Notes: generated by a model not told the origin, from the letters alone. A DNA stretch of 64,000 nt from Nicotiana tabacum (GCF_000715075.1 NC_134101.1:140878237-140942236); one strand, 5' to 3'; counted from the stretch's first letter, positions 46,900 through 59,194 are shown. Translations and numbers: made by a program.

Positions 46900-48431
46900 T
46901 GATAAGTGGGGAATTTAACTACTTATTAGCGCCTTTTAGCTTTTGTTTAGTCTAAAAGCGTTCAATTGTGTTCCCGAAAACTCATGAAATGTGTTTAATT
47001 GCAGGATTGGAAGGTGAACTCTCGAGAAGAAATCACCCTCAAGAAGGAGTAATCTGAACTCAAGGACACAAAAGGCACAGAAGCTCAGAAGTGCGGACCG
47101 CAGAATAACATCTACGGCAACAAAGTATGAAGGAAAGGTCAGTAGAGAAAGGTGCAAACTGCGGTCCGCACATGAATTGTGCGGCCGCAAATGAATGCTA
47201 GGACCAAAAGTTTAGAGAATGTGCATTCCAAGTCCCCCAGAAGTGCAAACTTTGTCCGGCCGCAAAAGAAGAGTTATGTGGCCGTAGATGTAGAAGTGCG
47301 GACCGCAAAAGAGCAAAATGTGGCCACAGTTACAAATTTGTGGACCGCAGAAAGAGTGCCATGCAACCAAATATCAGAATTATGCTGCCGCAGACTTCTA
47401 ATCTTGGTAAGTTGAAGAATTCTGCGGACCGCACATGGAATTGTGCGACCGCAGAACCTCCTGAAGGGCATTTTTGTCCGAAATTTCTAGCCCTGTATAA
47501 ATAGACAAGTTTCACATTTTTAGGTTAACTTTTGGCATCAACGGCTACAGTAGTCGTTTCTCTTTACTTCTTTTAGTATTTTTTCATATTTTGGGATATT
47601 TTAGGATATATTTTATCATTTTGATTTTACAGTGTGAGTTTAATTAGCATCTCTTCTTCTATTTCTTCAATTTCAAGCATGAGTAGCTAGATTTTTACTA
47701 GGATTGTGACCCAAGCCTAGTGCGTGAACCTTATAGGTATTTGATTTAATGCTTGTTTATGGTTAGGTATTTATTACTTAGCCGTGTTTATCCTTTAATT
47801 TGTGGTATTAATAATTGCAAACATTAGTTCATGCCTATTTGACTTAGTCTCTACTTGAGAAAGAGAGACTTAGTCTAGGAAAACTTGGCTAATAAGAAAT
47901 TTGGTCAATCGAGAGATTGATAATCCCAATTAAAGGGTTCAACCTAGAGATAGTAATAACCTGACTTGAGCTTTTATCAGCCGTTTTGTGCAATACCCAT
48001 TTGGACTTGAGAAAGCTAAATTGGGCAAAATCACTCTCTGACCGAGAGGTATTAAGTGGGTAATTCAGTGTTGATGCTATAATACACCTTGATCAACAAA
48101 ACAAGCATCAAGGTTTATATCACATTAGGCAAACACCTAGGTGATGGTCATAGCCCTAAGCTTTTTACAAAACTTGAAAAACAACAAAAACAATTTCTTA
48201 TTTTTATTTTTTAATCTTGCAATATTAGTTTAAAATAGACATAGAACCAACACCAATTTGTTGAAGTGTATATTGAGATAGTTCATACCCATACACTACA
48301 ATCTATACTCCTAAATCCCACATATAGCTCCCTGTAGAAATCGACCCCGACTCCTTATTGGGTATTAATATTGCAATCGACTGTTTCATAACCTTGATTT
48401 GAGGTATGATTTGGATGAGATTAATTCATCA
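46900..48431 (+). repeat. 3' LTR of Athila-type element C
   Basis: It begins TGATAAGTGGGG after the polypurine tract. I place the end at TTCATCA because this gives a TGAT...ATCA pair and a length equal to LTR B (1,532 bp); the end is inferred. GC palindromes like those of LTR B lie in its first 600 bp. The partner LTR would be left of the window. Confidence 0.7.
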
Positions 48432-49123
48432 TTCGGGAGAGGGAGTATTCCTATCCTTAATTCCTTTGTTTAGTTCAGTTATTAGTTATTATTTCAGTTA
48501 TCAGTTATCATTTCAGTTATAGGTTACTAGTTATCATTTCAGTTTCAGTTTCAACAGTTACCATTTCAGTTATCAATTATTAATTCTCAGTTATCAGCTC
48601 ATTATCAGTTTCAGCATTAATAGTTCTTTCTTTCAGTTGCTTTACATACCAGTGCAATTCAAGTATACTGACAACACTTTTGCCCAGGGCCTGTATCTCA
48701 CGCTACAGGTATTGATTTACAGGTTGATTATTCAGAGAGCTAGGATTCTCGTACCAACTATTTGATGATCCCCAGTTCTTTTAAGGCATTATTATTATCT
48801 TACAGTCTTCAATATTTTCAGATATTCAGTGTTTTCAGTACTTCATTGGAGGCTTCATAGACAAGAATAACAGTTAGACAAAGTCATGGGCTTTTCAGGT
48901 TAAGAAATATTGGCTACAGATATACTTCAGACTTATGTTAATGTTTCCGCACAATAATTTATATCATTCAAACTTTTAGTATATTAACATGTGTTAGTTT
49001 ATCTTCTACATTCAGTATGTTATGATATCATATGTTGATTCAGCCAGCCAGTTGGTTTGCTCAGTCATAGTAGTCAGGCACTGGGTGTCGTGTTATGTCC
49101 AGGCCCAAATTCGAGGCGTGACA
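48432..49123 (+). repeat. Del/Tekay-like gypsy LTR remnant
   Basis: A run of 'cagttatcagttat' words is followed by 'ctgtatctcacgctacaggt' and an end reading GAGGCGTGACA. These are the kind of landmarks seen near the 3' end of Del/Tekay LTRs. The left part is cut by element C and no internal region is visible. The copia sequence starts right after the CA end. Confidence 0.5.
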
Positions 49124-50805
49124 GTTATCAAAGGGACCACAATATTCACCATTATTGTCAGTGCAAATGCATTATAATTTCTTCCCCGTCTGTCTCTTGG
49201 CTAAAGCCTGAAATTCCTTAAACATGTTGAGTGTTTGATCTTTGAATTTTAAAGGATACACTCAGAGCTTGCGAGAATGATCATCAATGAAGGTCACAAA
49301 GTAAAGTGCACCACCTTTTGACTTTACTTTAAAAGGACCATACGAATCGAGTGTACTACCTCCAATAAATCGGGCTTTCTTGAAGGAGGATGGCTATTAA
49401 AGAAAATTATTTTATGTTTGCCAGCTAAACAATAGATACACCTTTTCAGTTTTGCTTGTTTTACCCCAAAAAGCAAACTTTTCTTAGACAACCACGTAAT
49501 CCCCCTCTCGCTCATATGACTCAATCTTTTGTGCCACAATTCTGATAAAGTGTCACTTTCCACCAGATTTATAGAGTCATTAAGAATAGAGCCATGTGTC
49601 ACGTATAAATGAGAATACTTGACTCCTCGAGCCTCTACTAACGAGCCCTTGGTAAGCTTCCATTAGCCATTAAAGAGGGCATTATGGTAACCCTCATCGT
49701 CTAATCTTCCCGCGGAGATCAAATTAAAAGGAAAGTCTGGAGCATGCTTGACATCTTGGAGAACTAACGTTGAATCATTATTAGTTCAAACAAACTATGG
49801 CAACCCCAAACACCTTAATTTCACTAGCATTGCCCATTTTTAATACTCTGGAGTCAACCGGAGTATAAGATGAGAAAAAGTCTTTCCTAGGTGTGACATG
49901 TGAAGTAGCTCCAAAATCTACAATCCAGCTCGTCTCATAAGATACCAAATTTATGACATTTTCATCATAAGCAAAAAGAAGGTCCTCTCGAACAATAGCA
50001 GCAACATTGTTCTCGTTATTTTCAAATTTCTTTTCTTCTTTAATGTCTTACTTCAACTTGTGGCAAAACCTTTTTATGTGTCCTTCCTTACCACAGTAGT
50101 TGCATGTAATATTACGGTATTTGGACCGTGACTTAATTCTACTTTTACCTCTATTCCTCGAACCTCTTGTTCTATCTCTCCTCCGGTCTTCTGTAATCTG
50201 CTTGTGAGGATGAACCCTGAGATTTTCTCCTTATTTCCTCGTTCAACACACCACTCTTGGCATATTCCAATGTTACCTTACCTCCATGAGTTGATTTTGT
50301 CAAAGAAACACGAAGAGTTTCCCAAAAATCTGGTCGAGTATTGAGAAGCCAAAGTCCTTATATCTCATCATTAAAATTAACTCCAATCCCAGACAGCTCA
50401 TCAAGGACACCCTGAAACTTATTTATATGATCAAGGGTAGGACTTCCCTCCTTGTATCTATAGGTCATCAATTACTTTAGTAAGAACAACTTGATGTTCC
50501 CAATTTTTGAAGCATAAAGAGTGTCAAATTTTTCCCACAACGATCTCGCATGTGTCTCATTCACAATATGGTTGCGAACATTATCTTCATCCCATTTTCG
50601 ATCCACATACTTTCCGGTGCTCAAAATCTCAATCTTCATCAGATATACTCTTGGGTTTATGAGCGGTAAAAAAGGGTAGATGCATCTTCTTCACGAACAA
50701 CAAATCTTTCATCTTGCTTCCCCAAATACTGTAATTGCTCCCATTAAAACATACCATCTTGCTCACATTCACCTCAATTCCGTAAAAACCTGGATTAATA
50801 ACCAA
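49124..50805 (-). pseudogene. Ty1/copia gag-protease-integrase fragment
   Basis: On the minus strand the gag start reads KMVCFNGSNYSIWGSKM, then the gag segment NETHARSLWEKF, and a C-x2-C-x4-H-x4-C zinc knuckle (CNYCGKEGHIKRFC, near 50065-50107). The protease motif reads VDFGATSHVTP near 49900, so the usual D-S-G is changed to D-F-G. Pre-integrase LWHKRLSHMSERGI and CIYCLAGK are in an open frame at 49324-49602. Integrase breaks off after the second Asp region (TDNNGEYCGPFD) at the junction with the gypsy LTR. RT and RNase H are absent. Several stops are present. Confidence 0.85.
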
Positions 50806-50818
50806 GGCTCTGATACCA
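50806..50818 (-). other. Copia primer-binding site (initiator-tRNA-Met type)
   Basis: The minus strand reads TGGTATCAGAGCC, the classical sequence complementary to the 3' end of initiator tRNA-Met. It lies one base from the LTR. Confidence 0.85.
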
Positions 50819-50819
50819 T

Positions 50820-51503
50820 TGTTATGTCAAGAAAGAGGCAAACCCGAAAATAAAGAAGATAAAGAACACCAAATTTTAACGTAGAAAATCCTTCAAATCA
50901 AAGGTAAAAACCACGAGATCACAAAGATCCAAAAAGTTCCACTATAATAATAAGAGGGTTACAAAAGTTTTTCAAATTAGCTACACAACAAGTGTCAAAC
51001 ACAGAGCAACAATAGCAACAAGAGCAACAACAAATCAATTGAAGAAGGAGGAGAAGTCACAAAACTGGAGCTGCAGTTCGAGGCTTGAAATCAGATGCTA
51101 CGAGCCTCAAAATCCGATCTTCATCATTCACATCAAAGACCAAGCTGTTACGAACACTTAGTCAAAATTCCAGCCTGATCCAACGGTTAACGAATCGAAA
51201 CACGTGATTTGAAGTTGGATAGTCGGAATAAAAATCTGTAACAAAACAAACACGTTTTTTTCTCTCTTCTCTCTCTTGACGAAAGCTCTCTCAAAAACCA
51301 CTCTTATGTGCTAAGTCTTTCAAAGACTTATACCAATGAGATAGAACAATTCACCAAGATTGTTCTATTTATAGATCATAATGGTGCTTTCACTTAAAGC
51401 CAAAACTAATTCTAAATAGGAATAAACACCGAATCCAATTTCGAATAGAAATAAAAACCAAAAAAGAGTAGAATTAGATCATTGGGTCTTTGGTTGGACA
51501 ACA
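50820..51503 (-). repeat. 5' LTR of the copia fragment
   Basis: It runs from TGTTATGTC beside the PBS to GACAACA, giving TGTTGTC...GACATAACA on the minus strand. The 684-bp length is normal for copia. The outer end is inferred from the terminal inverted bases. No partner LTR is visible in the window. Confidence 0.65.
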
Positions 51504-53430
51504 TGGGCATGTTCCCAGCAGCCCGTTCTCAGACCCTTCGACCGTATGATACTTAGTGTTCGTGTACCGGGGCCACCGTGCTGCCCTTGTTTTTAAGGGG
51601 AAAAAAGGAGGTTTTTACTCCTTTGTAACCACATGGGTTTTAGTGATATTATATAGTTTCTATAACATAATATACATTAGCGGAACAAATATCAAAGCGG
51701 GACATGGTGTTTTGAATGATCCTGTTCAGATACCATACGTGTCGTTTAAGTTATGTTACCGCATTTTCTAGGAAATATTTGCGGAGAAAAATGTGGAATT
51801 ATATCATTACAGTATGATTTGTAAAAAGAGGTGTGTCGCATTTATGTACATGAACGTGTGCTCTCAACTTAAATGTTTGTCGATGCAAGCCATGTGCCCC
51901 TTGACTACAACTCTCCCAAATTGGGACTCTTAAAATACACTTTTCCGAATAGCTAGGGTCTTTCGTGCATACGTAATATATGAATATGTTACCACCAACA
52001 TTGTGGTGAGATGGATAGAATTTTAATTAATGGTCTCGGAATCTAGCGTTGAGAATGGATAAAATCTTAATAAAAAGCGTTTAATCTTTAACGGACTTTA
52101 CGCAATAAGAAATCAGATTAGTTTGACGCCAAATGGAAGTACCAAACATTGGGTGAAAAGTGAAAATAAAATGTATATATGTGTGAGAATCCGGATGGAG
52201 CCTTTCATGTACACGTACGTAATATAAGAATCCGTTGCCATGTGCCTTCTACTGGTGTTTTAATTAGCAAATTTTACAATACGTTGGTTATACATTGGAC
52301 GTTACTCTCACAAGTCACACCTTTCAGAATCATCTTGTTCTTTTCATGAAAAGGTACTTGTTAGCTTGAATTGTTATGATTTTACATAAAACAAAGCTTC
52401 AGTTAACTCGAAAGACGAGTAGTTGAATTTTCTATGGAATAATATGAAGTAGAGAATTAAGACTTATGTGTCTCACAAGACTCAAGAGTTTGCAGTAATT
52501 AAACGAGTCTCAAATTTACAAAGTGAATTTCCAAACAAAGATGAAAGTTTACGGAATTCTTCAATAACTCACAACGCATTTGTTGTACTCTCTCTCACTT
52601 TTACTTGTCCAGTATTCTAAAATTTACTTTTACTTATCACTTTAGCATATCAAGAGAAAATAATTTCTTTTTTTCTATTATACCCACAGTATTAATTACT
52701 CTTTTCGAAGATTTTTCTCAAATCCATTAAAAATATGTATCAATTAATATGGGTATCATGGTAAATTATGCACTTCATTTATTATTTTTAAAGGGTGTAC
52801 AAAGTCCATATTGGATAAGTAAAAGTGAACGAAGGGGTATTTCAAGAGCATACTTGTCATTAATATAATACGATGGGTAGGAGTGGGAGTGAGTTTGGGT
52901 GGAGCGGGAGGGTGGAAAGCGTCACTTGAAAATGACATGGAAGAGTTTCGGAAAATGACTTCTCTCACGAAGTTAGAGGAATGGAAAATGTTGTGCTTAA
53001 AAATATTTTTTAAATATTTAATTAAGTCAATCAAAAATGGAAATATTGAAAAAGATTTTCAAGAAAATATTTTTCTCTATGCCTAACACATTCATAATGT
53101 AAATTTACGTATATTTTCCTTTTGGTTGTTGCACTAAGATTGTTATTTCGTTATATGATCTTAAGCAACTATCACCTCATGATCTAGTTTGAGGGTTAAG
53201 TTAAGCCCAATTTGCATTCTTTTTTATTGACATGGACACATGGTATCAGTCTTTCATCCTAATTCTTATTTTACCCGATGTTAGGCTCCATACTATGCTA
53301 TCCACACTTTAATTATAGAGGTACAAAAAGGGTGTAAACTGTAAACCGTCCCAAATTGGTTAAAAGAATAGGATGTTATCCCCTTGTATAATCGTTAGCA
53401 ATTTTCATCACGTGAGTTAGTTTTTGAGGT
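51504..53430. other. Anonymous AT-rich DNA
   Basis: No gene, RNA or element with clear ends is visible. Two frames of 60-90 codons on opposite strands at 52756-53086 overlap each other, are AT-biased and resemble nothing. Phrases such as 'catacgtaatat' recur twice (51966 and 52214), suggesting old repeat debris. Confidence 0.5.
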
Positions 53431-53459
53431 AGTTAAGGTCAAAGTTCTTTTCTTAACAA

Positions 53460-54046
53460 AGTAAGATTAAGCAAGTACAATGGGCTAAGATCTAAGGGTG
53501 GATATATGTATAATGAATTAATTGCTCCAGCATCAAAAACCTCTTCTGGAACTGGCAGAGCTAAAAGGGGCCAAACTATCAACTGCAGCATTGCCAATCT
53601 GCCATCTCGGTTTCTGCTTTTCCGAGTTCGGGGAACTCGGAATCCCTTTTCTTTTCTTCTCTTTAGCCTGCTTCGGAGCAGGTGATTGGGGGAGGACGTC
53701 TTCATCTCCGGACGGGGCCTCATTGCAAAACCCTTCCCAAGGCCTACAAAGGAAAAGAGATGAGTAAGATTGAACTGAAACCCAAGTGATGTCTGTTTTA
53801 GGAAAGAGTCTTACCATGAGAACGGGCCTCCCACCGGCCCTTTGAAAGTTCGCGCCACGCGAGCTCGGAATAGGCCAATAGGGCTTCTCTGATAAAATGC
53901 CCTCGACCCACTCCTTGAGTCGGGGAACTGCATCCGGCATCCGAGCAACAACTGCACCACGAAACATCGATAAGAAGGAAGGAAAAAGGAAAAGCAGTAA
54001 ACAAAATTTTAAAGGCAAAATTTCATGTTCCATTTCTCGGAAAATG
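53460..54046 (-). pseudogene. Retroelement ORF fragment with an apparent intron
   Basis: The minus strand reads RMPDAVPRLKEWVEGILSEK, then in another frame ELAWRELSKGRWEARSHG, then after a short gap SGDEDVLPQSPAPKQAKEKK and KRKGIPSSPNSEKQKPR. The type looks like a gag/ORF1-associated protein of solanaceous gypsy elements; I recognise the pattern but not a named family. The middle frame ends at GTAAGACTC and resumes after CCTTTGTAG, which looks like an intron. At least two frameshifts show that it is a relic. No LTRs were found next to it. Confidence 0.5.
53744..53814 (-). other. Possible 71-nt intron in the retroelement ORF fragment
   Basis: Donor CATG|GTAAGACTC and acceptor TTTCCTTTGTAG|GCC bracket a stretch that breaks the protein reading. 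The reading on both sides belongs to the same kind of charged protein. Confidence 0.45.
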
Positions 54047-54596
54047 ACATATTCTTAGCCGGGATTAAGTCCGAGGTCTTCACTCGAACAAATCAACCCA
54101 ACCAGCCTCCGTCTCGATCCTCGTCTATGCTCGAGAATGGGGCCTTAGAGGCCTGATGGGCAAGCTTGATTAATCCCCTCGATAGAGTCGGGGACTATAC
54201 AGACGCATGAGGTGGTCGATGGTGAAAGGACACTTATTGATTTTACTTACAAAGAAGTTGAGGAGAATTACTATCTTCCAGAAGGAGGGGTGAATTTGAC
54301 CAAGGGTCACCTTGTACCTCTTAGTGTGGATTCATATTTCAAATGAATAATTAACTGGGGTCAAAATGATAGAGCATTTATTTGGATATATTTCTACTGC
54401 TTCTCATGCAGCAGTTTCAGTCAAAGATGGTGGCAATGAAATTAGGATATTTTTGGTAAGCAGGGAAGCAAGCCCTGAAATGCTATTATATAGTATCATC
54501 AAATCCCCGAAGTAAAAGAGTATGTAAAACAGCTTTTCTATATATTCACAATTTACGTTGTCATTTTAAATTTTCATTTATGAACTCGATGCAATT
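54047..54596. other. Anonymous DNA, possibly the end of the ORF relic
   Basis: The first 150 bp continue GC-richer sequence like the neighbouring ORF relic ('gatagagtcggggac'). After that I see nothing identifiable. Confidence 0.4.
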
Positions 54597-55445
54597 AAAA
54601 GAGTTCAAAATACCCCTAAACTATTGGAAAAGGTTTAAAAATACTCTTCATCCACCTATTGGGTTAAAAATACCCCTTCATCCATCTTTTTGGTTCACTT
54701 ATGCTCCTTGACCGTTAGGTCAATGTTGAATTAAAAATAATTACTTTCAAAAAAAATTGCAAAATATTTTCGTTTTTTTTAAACTAATGCACCAATAGTC
54801 CACTAATTTAGTAAAGTCTTCTTCTTCTTTTTTTCAGTTTTTACAAAAGATTAATTTTTTTCAGTTTTTTTTAAAGCATTTTTTTTGTAAAAACAGAAAA
54901 AAAAAATTCAACAAAATATTTTCATTTTTGAAAAATATTTTTTTTTCAGTTTTTTTAAAACACTTTTTTTGTAAAAACTGGAAAAACAAATTTGTAAAAA
55001 CTGGAAAAAAATTGAAAAAATTGAAAAAAATATTTTAGTTTTTTAACAAAATATTTTTGTTTTTTTAAAAACTGAAAAAACTGGAAACGAAAATATTTTT
55101 TCAGTTTTTAAAAAACCAAAATATTTTTGTTAAAAACAATTTTTTTCTGTTTTTACAAAAAAAAATCAGATGAAATTTTTTTTTTGTTGTAAAAACTGAA
55201 TTGTTTTTATAAAAACTGAAAAAAAAAAAAGAAGAAGACTTTACTAAATTAGTGGACTACTGGTGCATTAGTTTAAAAAAACAAAATTATTTTTTAAGTA
55301 ATTATTTTTAATTCAGCATTGACCTAACGGTCAAAGGGTATAAGTGAACCAAAAAGGTGGATGGAGGGATATTTTTAGCCCAATAGGTGGATGAAGGGTA
55401 TTTTAAAATCTTTTTCAATAGTTTAGGGGTATTTTGAACCCTTTT
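54597..55445. mobile_element. Foldback/MITE-like element with ~250-bp terminal inverted repeats
   Basis: The left end AAAAGAGTTCAAAATACCCC mirrors the right end GGGGTATTTTGAACCCTTTT, and the match continues inward for at least 250 bp ('gaccgttaggtcaatg' against 'cattgacctaacggtc'). The core is a low-complexity T/A run of small hairpins ('tttttcagttttt' and its complement). There is no coding sequence and no clear target duplication. The whole unit could form one near-continuous stem. Confidence 0.82.
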
Positions 55446-56397
55446 CCGTTACTTCTATTCAAACATTTCTGCACAAACATTGTGAAACCCAAGCCAGGTC
55501 GAGCAAAATGAGACAAGAGGGAGTGCTAGAACTTGGGAGAACATCAACAGAGGAACTGCAGTTATCTTTCCAGCGCCTTCTTTTTCTTTTTTAAGTAACA
55601 AGTACTATACAATGATTGGTAGAAAACCATCTCTGGATGTCAGTGGACGAAGATCTATCACTTCATTTGGTAGGGAACAAGGTCTACTTGACATAAGAAA
55701 CTTCTAAGCATGTCCTTAGACCCAAACAACTATTGACTCCATTCTGATACCAGAAAATGAATACTACTATTAAAATGTTGAGCAATAGTCACCAAAGATG
55801 ACACGTGATTGAGGAAAGAATGGTTGGAAAGAGGAAGTGGATGAAAAAGAAAAGGGTAGAAGATGAGAACGAATACTACTCCACAAGTCATGACCCGATT
55901 TACTCTCTTGTTGATCCAGCAAGGTGGTATACTAAAGATAGCACTAGTAACCTTAACAACACATTTTTACGACGAGTTGAATCTTGCTATAGCAGATTTC
56001 GACATTGATGATGGAATAATTATGCATCAAAATTGAGATAAATTACCAGGACAACTGCACATCCCAGAGGCCCAGAACGTCTCTCCAATTTAGGCAACCG
56101 ACTTTGCTGAAGTCAAAAGCATCTAAGATAGGCTAGTTTAACAGTTACCAGAGAGTCAGAATACACCGACGGGAATGGTGAATCTGCCAAGTGATATGAC
56201 ACAAAAAGTATAAGAAACTAGTCAAACATGTATTGAATGCAGAAACTGTTACATAGATGTATACAAAATTGTCCAATCTGACTACAGAAACCATCATCAA
56301 GAGAAAGAGTACTGTGTAAGACAAACAAAATGTAGAAATTAAAAGACTAATGTGCAAGAACATTCTACAATCTATCATCACTTGTGAAACAAAAAGA
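55446..56397. other. Region downstream of the Rho-N gene
   Basis: The part next to the stop codon (about 56145-56397) is the likely 3' untranslated region of the minus-strand gene. No clear polyadenylation signal can be fixed. Open frames here are short and unrecognised. Confidence 0.45.
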
Positions 56398-57482
56398 TCA
56401 GACTTGATCAGCACTTAGTAACTCAATGAGCTCTACTTTTTTCAGTTTTGAGTATCCCTTCAACCCACGAGACTTTGCAATAGCTCGCAGTTCAGTCAGC
56501 TTCATTTCAGCTAATTCCTCACCAACCTGATGTTGTTCTTCATCATCATTAGCATCAACATTTTCAAACATTTTGGCAGCATCATCGTCAGCCATCTCAT
56601 CAAACACATCTTCGTCTGAGAAAATCGGCTCTCTGTCAGAATGAGCACTAGAATCAACCTTATTTTTGGGAATTCGGCCAAGTTCAGGGTCCAGATGTAT
56701 GTCCTTTTCTGTCTTATCTGTAGCAGTAGAGGCAACAAGGTTATCCGAACCTCCCTCGTGATAAACAGGCTGAAATTTGGTTCGGGAAACTGGAGATCTA
56801 CGTCGGAAGTTTGACTTCGGCCGGTTAACAACTGGGGTCCCACTATCTTGTGCCACATGGTTCACATTGCTATTTAGTTCAGTGCTATTGCCAGCTCTCT
56901 CTTCAGAGAATACATTGCTCTGATCTGGCTGGTCAAGGACAAAGTTGCTGCTTCTACTGCTGTTGGTTTTCTTCCCTTTCTGAACTGAGTGTTTTCTTAA
57001 AAGCTTGAGAAGGGAATCAACAGTTTCACTCTCTTTACCCTTTCCTTGCAACTCTTCAGATTTTTTCTCCTCTTTGATTGCAGCTCTTTCCCGGAGCTGA
57101 GCCTGCACCTTTCTGAATAGTTCAACAATCTCCCTTTCCCTTGGACCTGGAGTGGCTGTAGCTTGGAATTTTGAAGTGTTTGATGCAGTAAGCAGTGGTC
57201 CATTTCGTGAAGATAGCATTTCAGATTCTTCTAAATTATCATAACTGTCTCTCTCTTCATTTTGCCTGTTCCTGCCCCTGGAAAACTTGTTTTGCCTCGA
57301 AAAATCTGGATTTCTTTTATGATTGCTGAAGCTAGCATTACATATAAAAGGTGTACTCTTGTAAGGAGATTTCAAATTTAAAATCTTAACCTTCGAGGAC
57401 TGCTTATATTCACCCCAAGAGGTGACTGCTCTCCCTGATAGTCCTGAGCAGGGAAGACAACTACCTTCTGGGGAACCAAACC
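56398..57482 (-). CDS. RHON1: Rho-N domain protein, RHON1-like, last exon
   Basis: This exon encodes about 360 residues. A Ser/Arg/Asn-rich, low-complexity middle is followed by an acidic stretch (FSDEDVFDEMADDDAAKMFE) and a C-terminal Rho-N/SAP-like domain, MKLTELRAIAKSRGLKGYSK then LKKVELIELL, ending a few residues later at TGA. Family knowledge: Arabidopsis RHON1 is a chloroplast RNA-binding protein that works with RNase E and in plastid transcript termination. The exon starts after TTCTATTTCAG with two bases of a split codon, so earlier exons with the expected transit peptide lie upstream, beyond the palindromic insertion or the window. There are no stops or shifts, unlike every other long frame here. 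A retroelement in the adjacent intron could disturb expression. Confidence 0.8.
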
Positions 57483-58173
57483 CTGAAATAGAACAATAAT
57501 AGCATATATCTTATAAGTCTTTATATAGGACTTTATGGATAAGAAAGACACAGATTTTTGTTTTTTGAGTTAAGGACTCAGATTATGCATTACAGGATGT
57601 TTCAAAAATAGCTATATTTTTTTGTTGACGGAATAATCAGCATGTTGTAGGTCATGGCAGATGTATTCACATTGGCAGAAATTTATAACTTTTCTTGCCC
57701 TTCATATGGAAGGGTGACTAAGAAAAGAATCATAGCTGCATAGGAAATAAGATACATAATCTCAGAACAGATACTTTATTTCACATCTTTTTCCAAGAGT
57801 TTTCATTTACCGTTTAAAGAGCATTCTTTGGGATAACTGTACAACGTTATATCAGATTCGTTCATATGCTTTACATTTTACATATAAATGTCCAACAGCT
57901 ATCAATAAGCATTGAAAAGGTCTTTAATTCTATTTCCATAAGAAGCATTTACATTTTAAATGATATTTACTGTTGTTGACTAACAGAATCAGTAGTAGCA
58001 AAAATAATGGCAATGACGATTGCAATGAAAATAACCCTGAAGTCATCATCTTGATACCCACGATGAATATAATTCATACACTAAAGTGAGAGGGGCAAAG
58101 AGTTCCAGAAAGAGCAGAAAGGCAACAAAAATGGGGCATAAAGAAATATATTGTGAACAAGAGAACATCTGTG
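57483..58173 (-). other. Intron of the Rho-N gene (3' part)
   Basis: A T-rich tract and TTCTATTTCAG acceptor adjoin the exon on the minus strand. The sequence then runs to the target duplication of the intronic element. No coding segment is visible. The donor lies outside the readable part. Confidence 0.6.
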
Positions 58174-58178
58174 CTACT
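58174..58178. other. Target-site duplication (CTACT), left
   Basis: CTACT is repeated exactly at 63857-63861 on the other side of the insertion. Confidence 0.85.
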
Positions 58179-59068
58179 TGTCACACCTCCTTTTTCCTAC
58201 ACCCCGGAAGGGTATAAGGGAGTTTTTCCAATTAAAGTACAATCGAAACGTGATTTATTTATATTAAGATTCAGAGTCGCCACTTGGGAGATTTATGGTG
58301 TCCCAAGTCACCGGTGGAATCCCGAATCGAGGAAAAGATTGACTCTGTTTAACAGTCCGCGAACCAGAAATCCGAGTAAGGAATTCTGTTAAACCGAGAG
58401 AAGGTGTTAGGCATTCCCGAGTTCCGTAGTTCTAGCACGGTCGCTCAACTGTTATAATTGGCCTGTTTATATGATTTTAAACATTTTTGAACCTATGTGC
58501 AATTTTAAACTTTTTAACCGCTTTATTTAATTATTTTTCAAGGAAAATTGCAACGTCATTTAAAATGTCTTGAACCACGTCACATAAATGCACCCGCGAT
58601 TCGCAACACATTTTATCCGACGTTGAGATTTGGATTTGGGTCACATAAATGCCCACCCGAGTTTAGGAAGGTAAATTATTAAAATAACGCGCCTAAAGCA
58701 ACTACGCGTTTTTTAACTTTGCGAGGGCCATGGGAATATGCTAAATGGCGCGCCTCGAATTCTAAGGATTAAAACAAAATTAATTAAACAAGGGTCATGC
58801 GATTGTCATTTTTGTTTGGCATGGCGCACCCCACTTCTAATCTTGAGGAAATTCAAACTAAATGCTTGAGAGCCATGGCTATTTGCATTGCCTAATATGG
58901 CACCCCTCCTTTAACTAATTATATTTTTTTTAAAACAAAACTAGTTGAGTAAAGCTAAGCAACAAAAAAAACTTTCAACCGTTAAAGATCAATCAACTTA
59001 AGGGGAGGGATTTGCAATCACTAGGATAATCTAAACAAACTGAGATCGTAAACTTCTGGGCTACAACG

Positions 59069-59194
59069 TGAAGCCCAGAATCAAGAATACCGAAACAAGA
59101 GCTTGGCACGACTGGGCCAAGATGGCAGCAACGTGAAGCCCAGAATCAAGAATACCGAAACAAGAGCTTGGCACGACTGGGCCAAGATGGCAGC
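59069..59194. repeat. 65-bp tandem duplication in the left arm only
   Basis: The phrase GAAGCCCAGAATCAAGAATA through 'gccaagatggcagc' occurs twice in a row here and once in the right arm. It therefore arose after the palindrome formed. Confidence 0.85.

Noticed and set aside
52756..53086. Possible small protein gene with Lys/Asn-rich C-terminus
   Set aside because: AT-biased composition, frames open on both strands, and no start context or family resemblance.
54840..55200. Possible scaffold-attachment or origin-like T-rich region
   Set aside because: The A/T runs are the core of the foldback element, and there is no independent evidence.
55805..56008. A 67-codon plus frame downstream of the Rho-N gene
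   Set aside because: Short, Lys/Glu-rich by composition, unrecognised, and no supporting signals.
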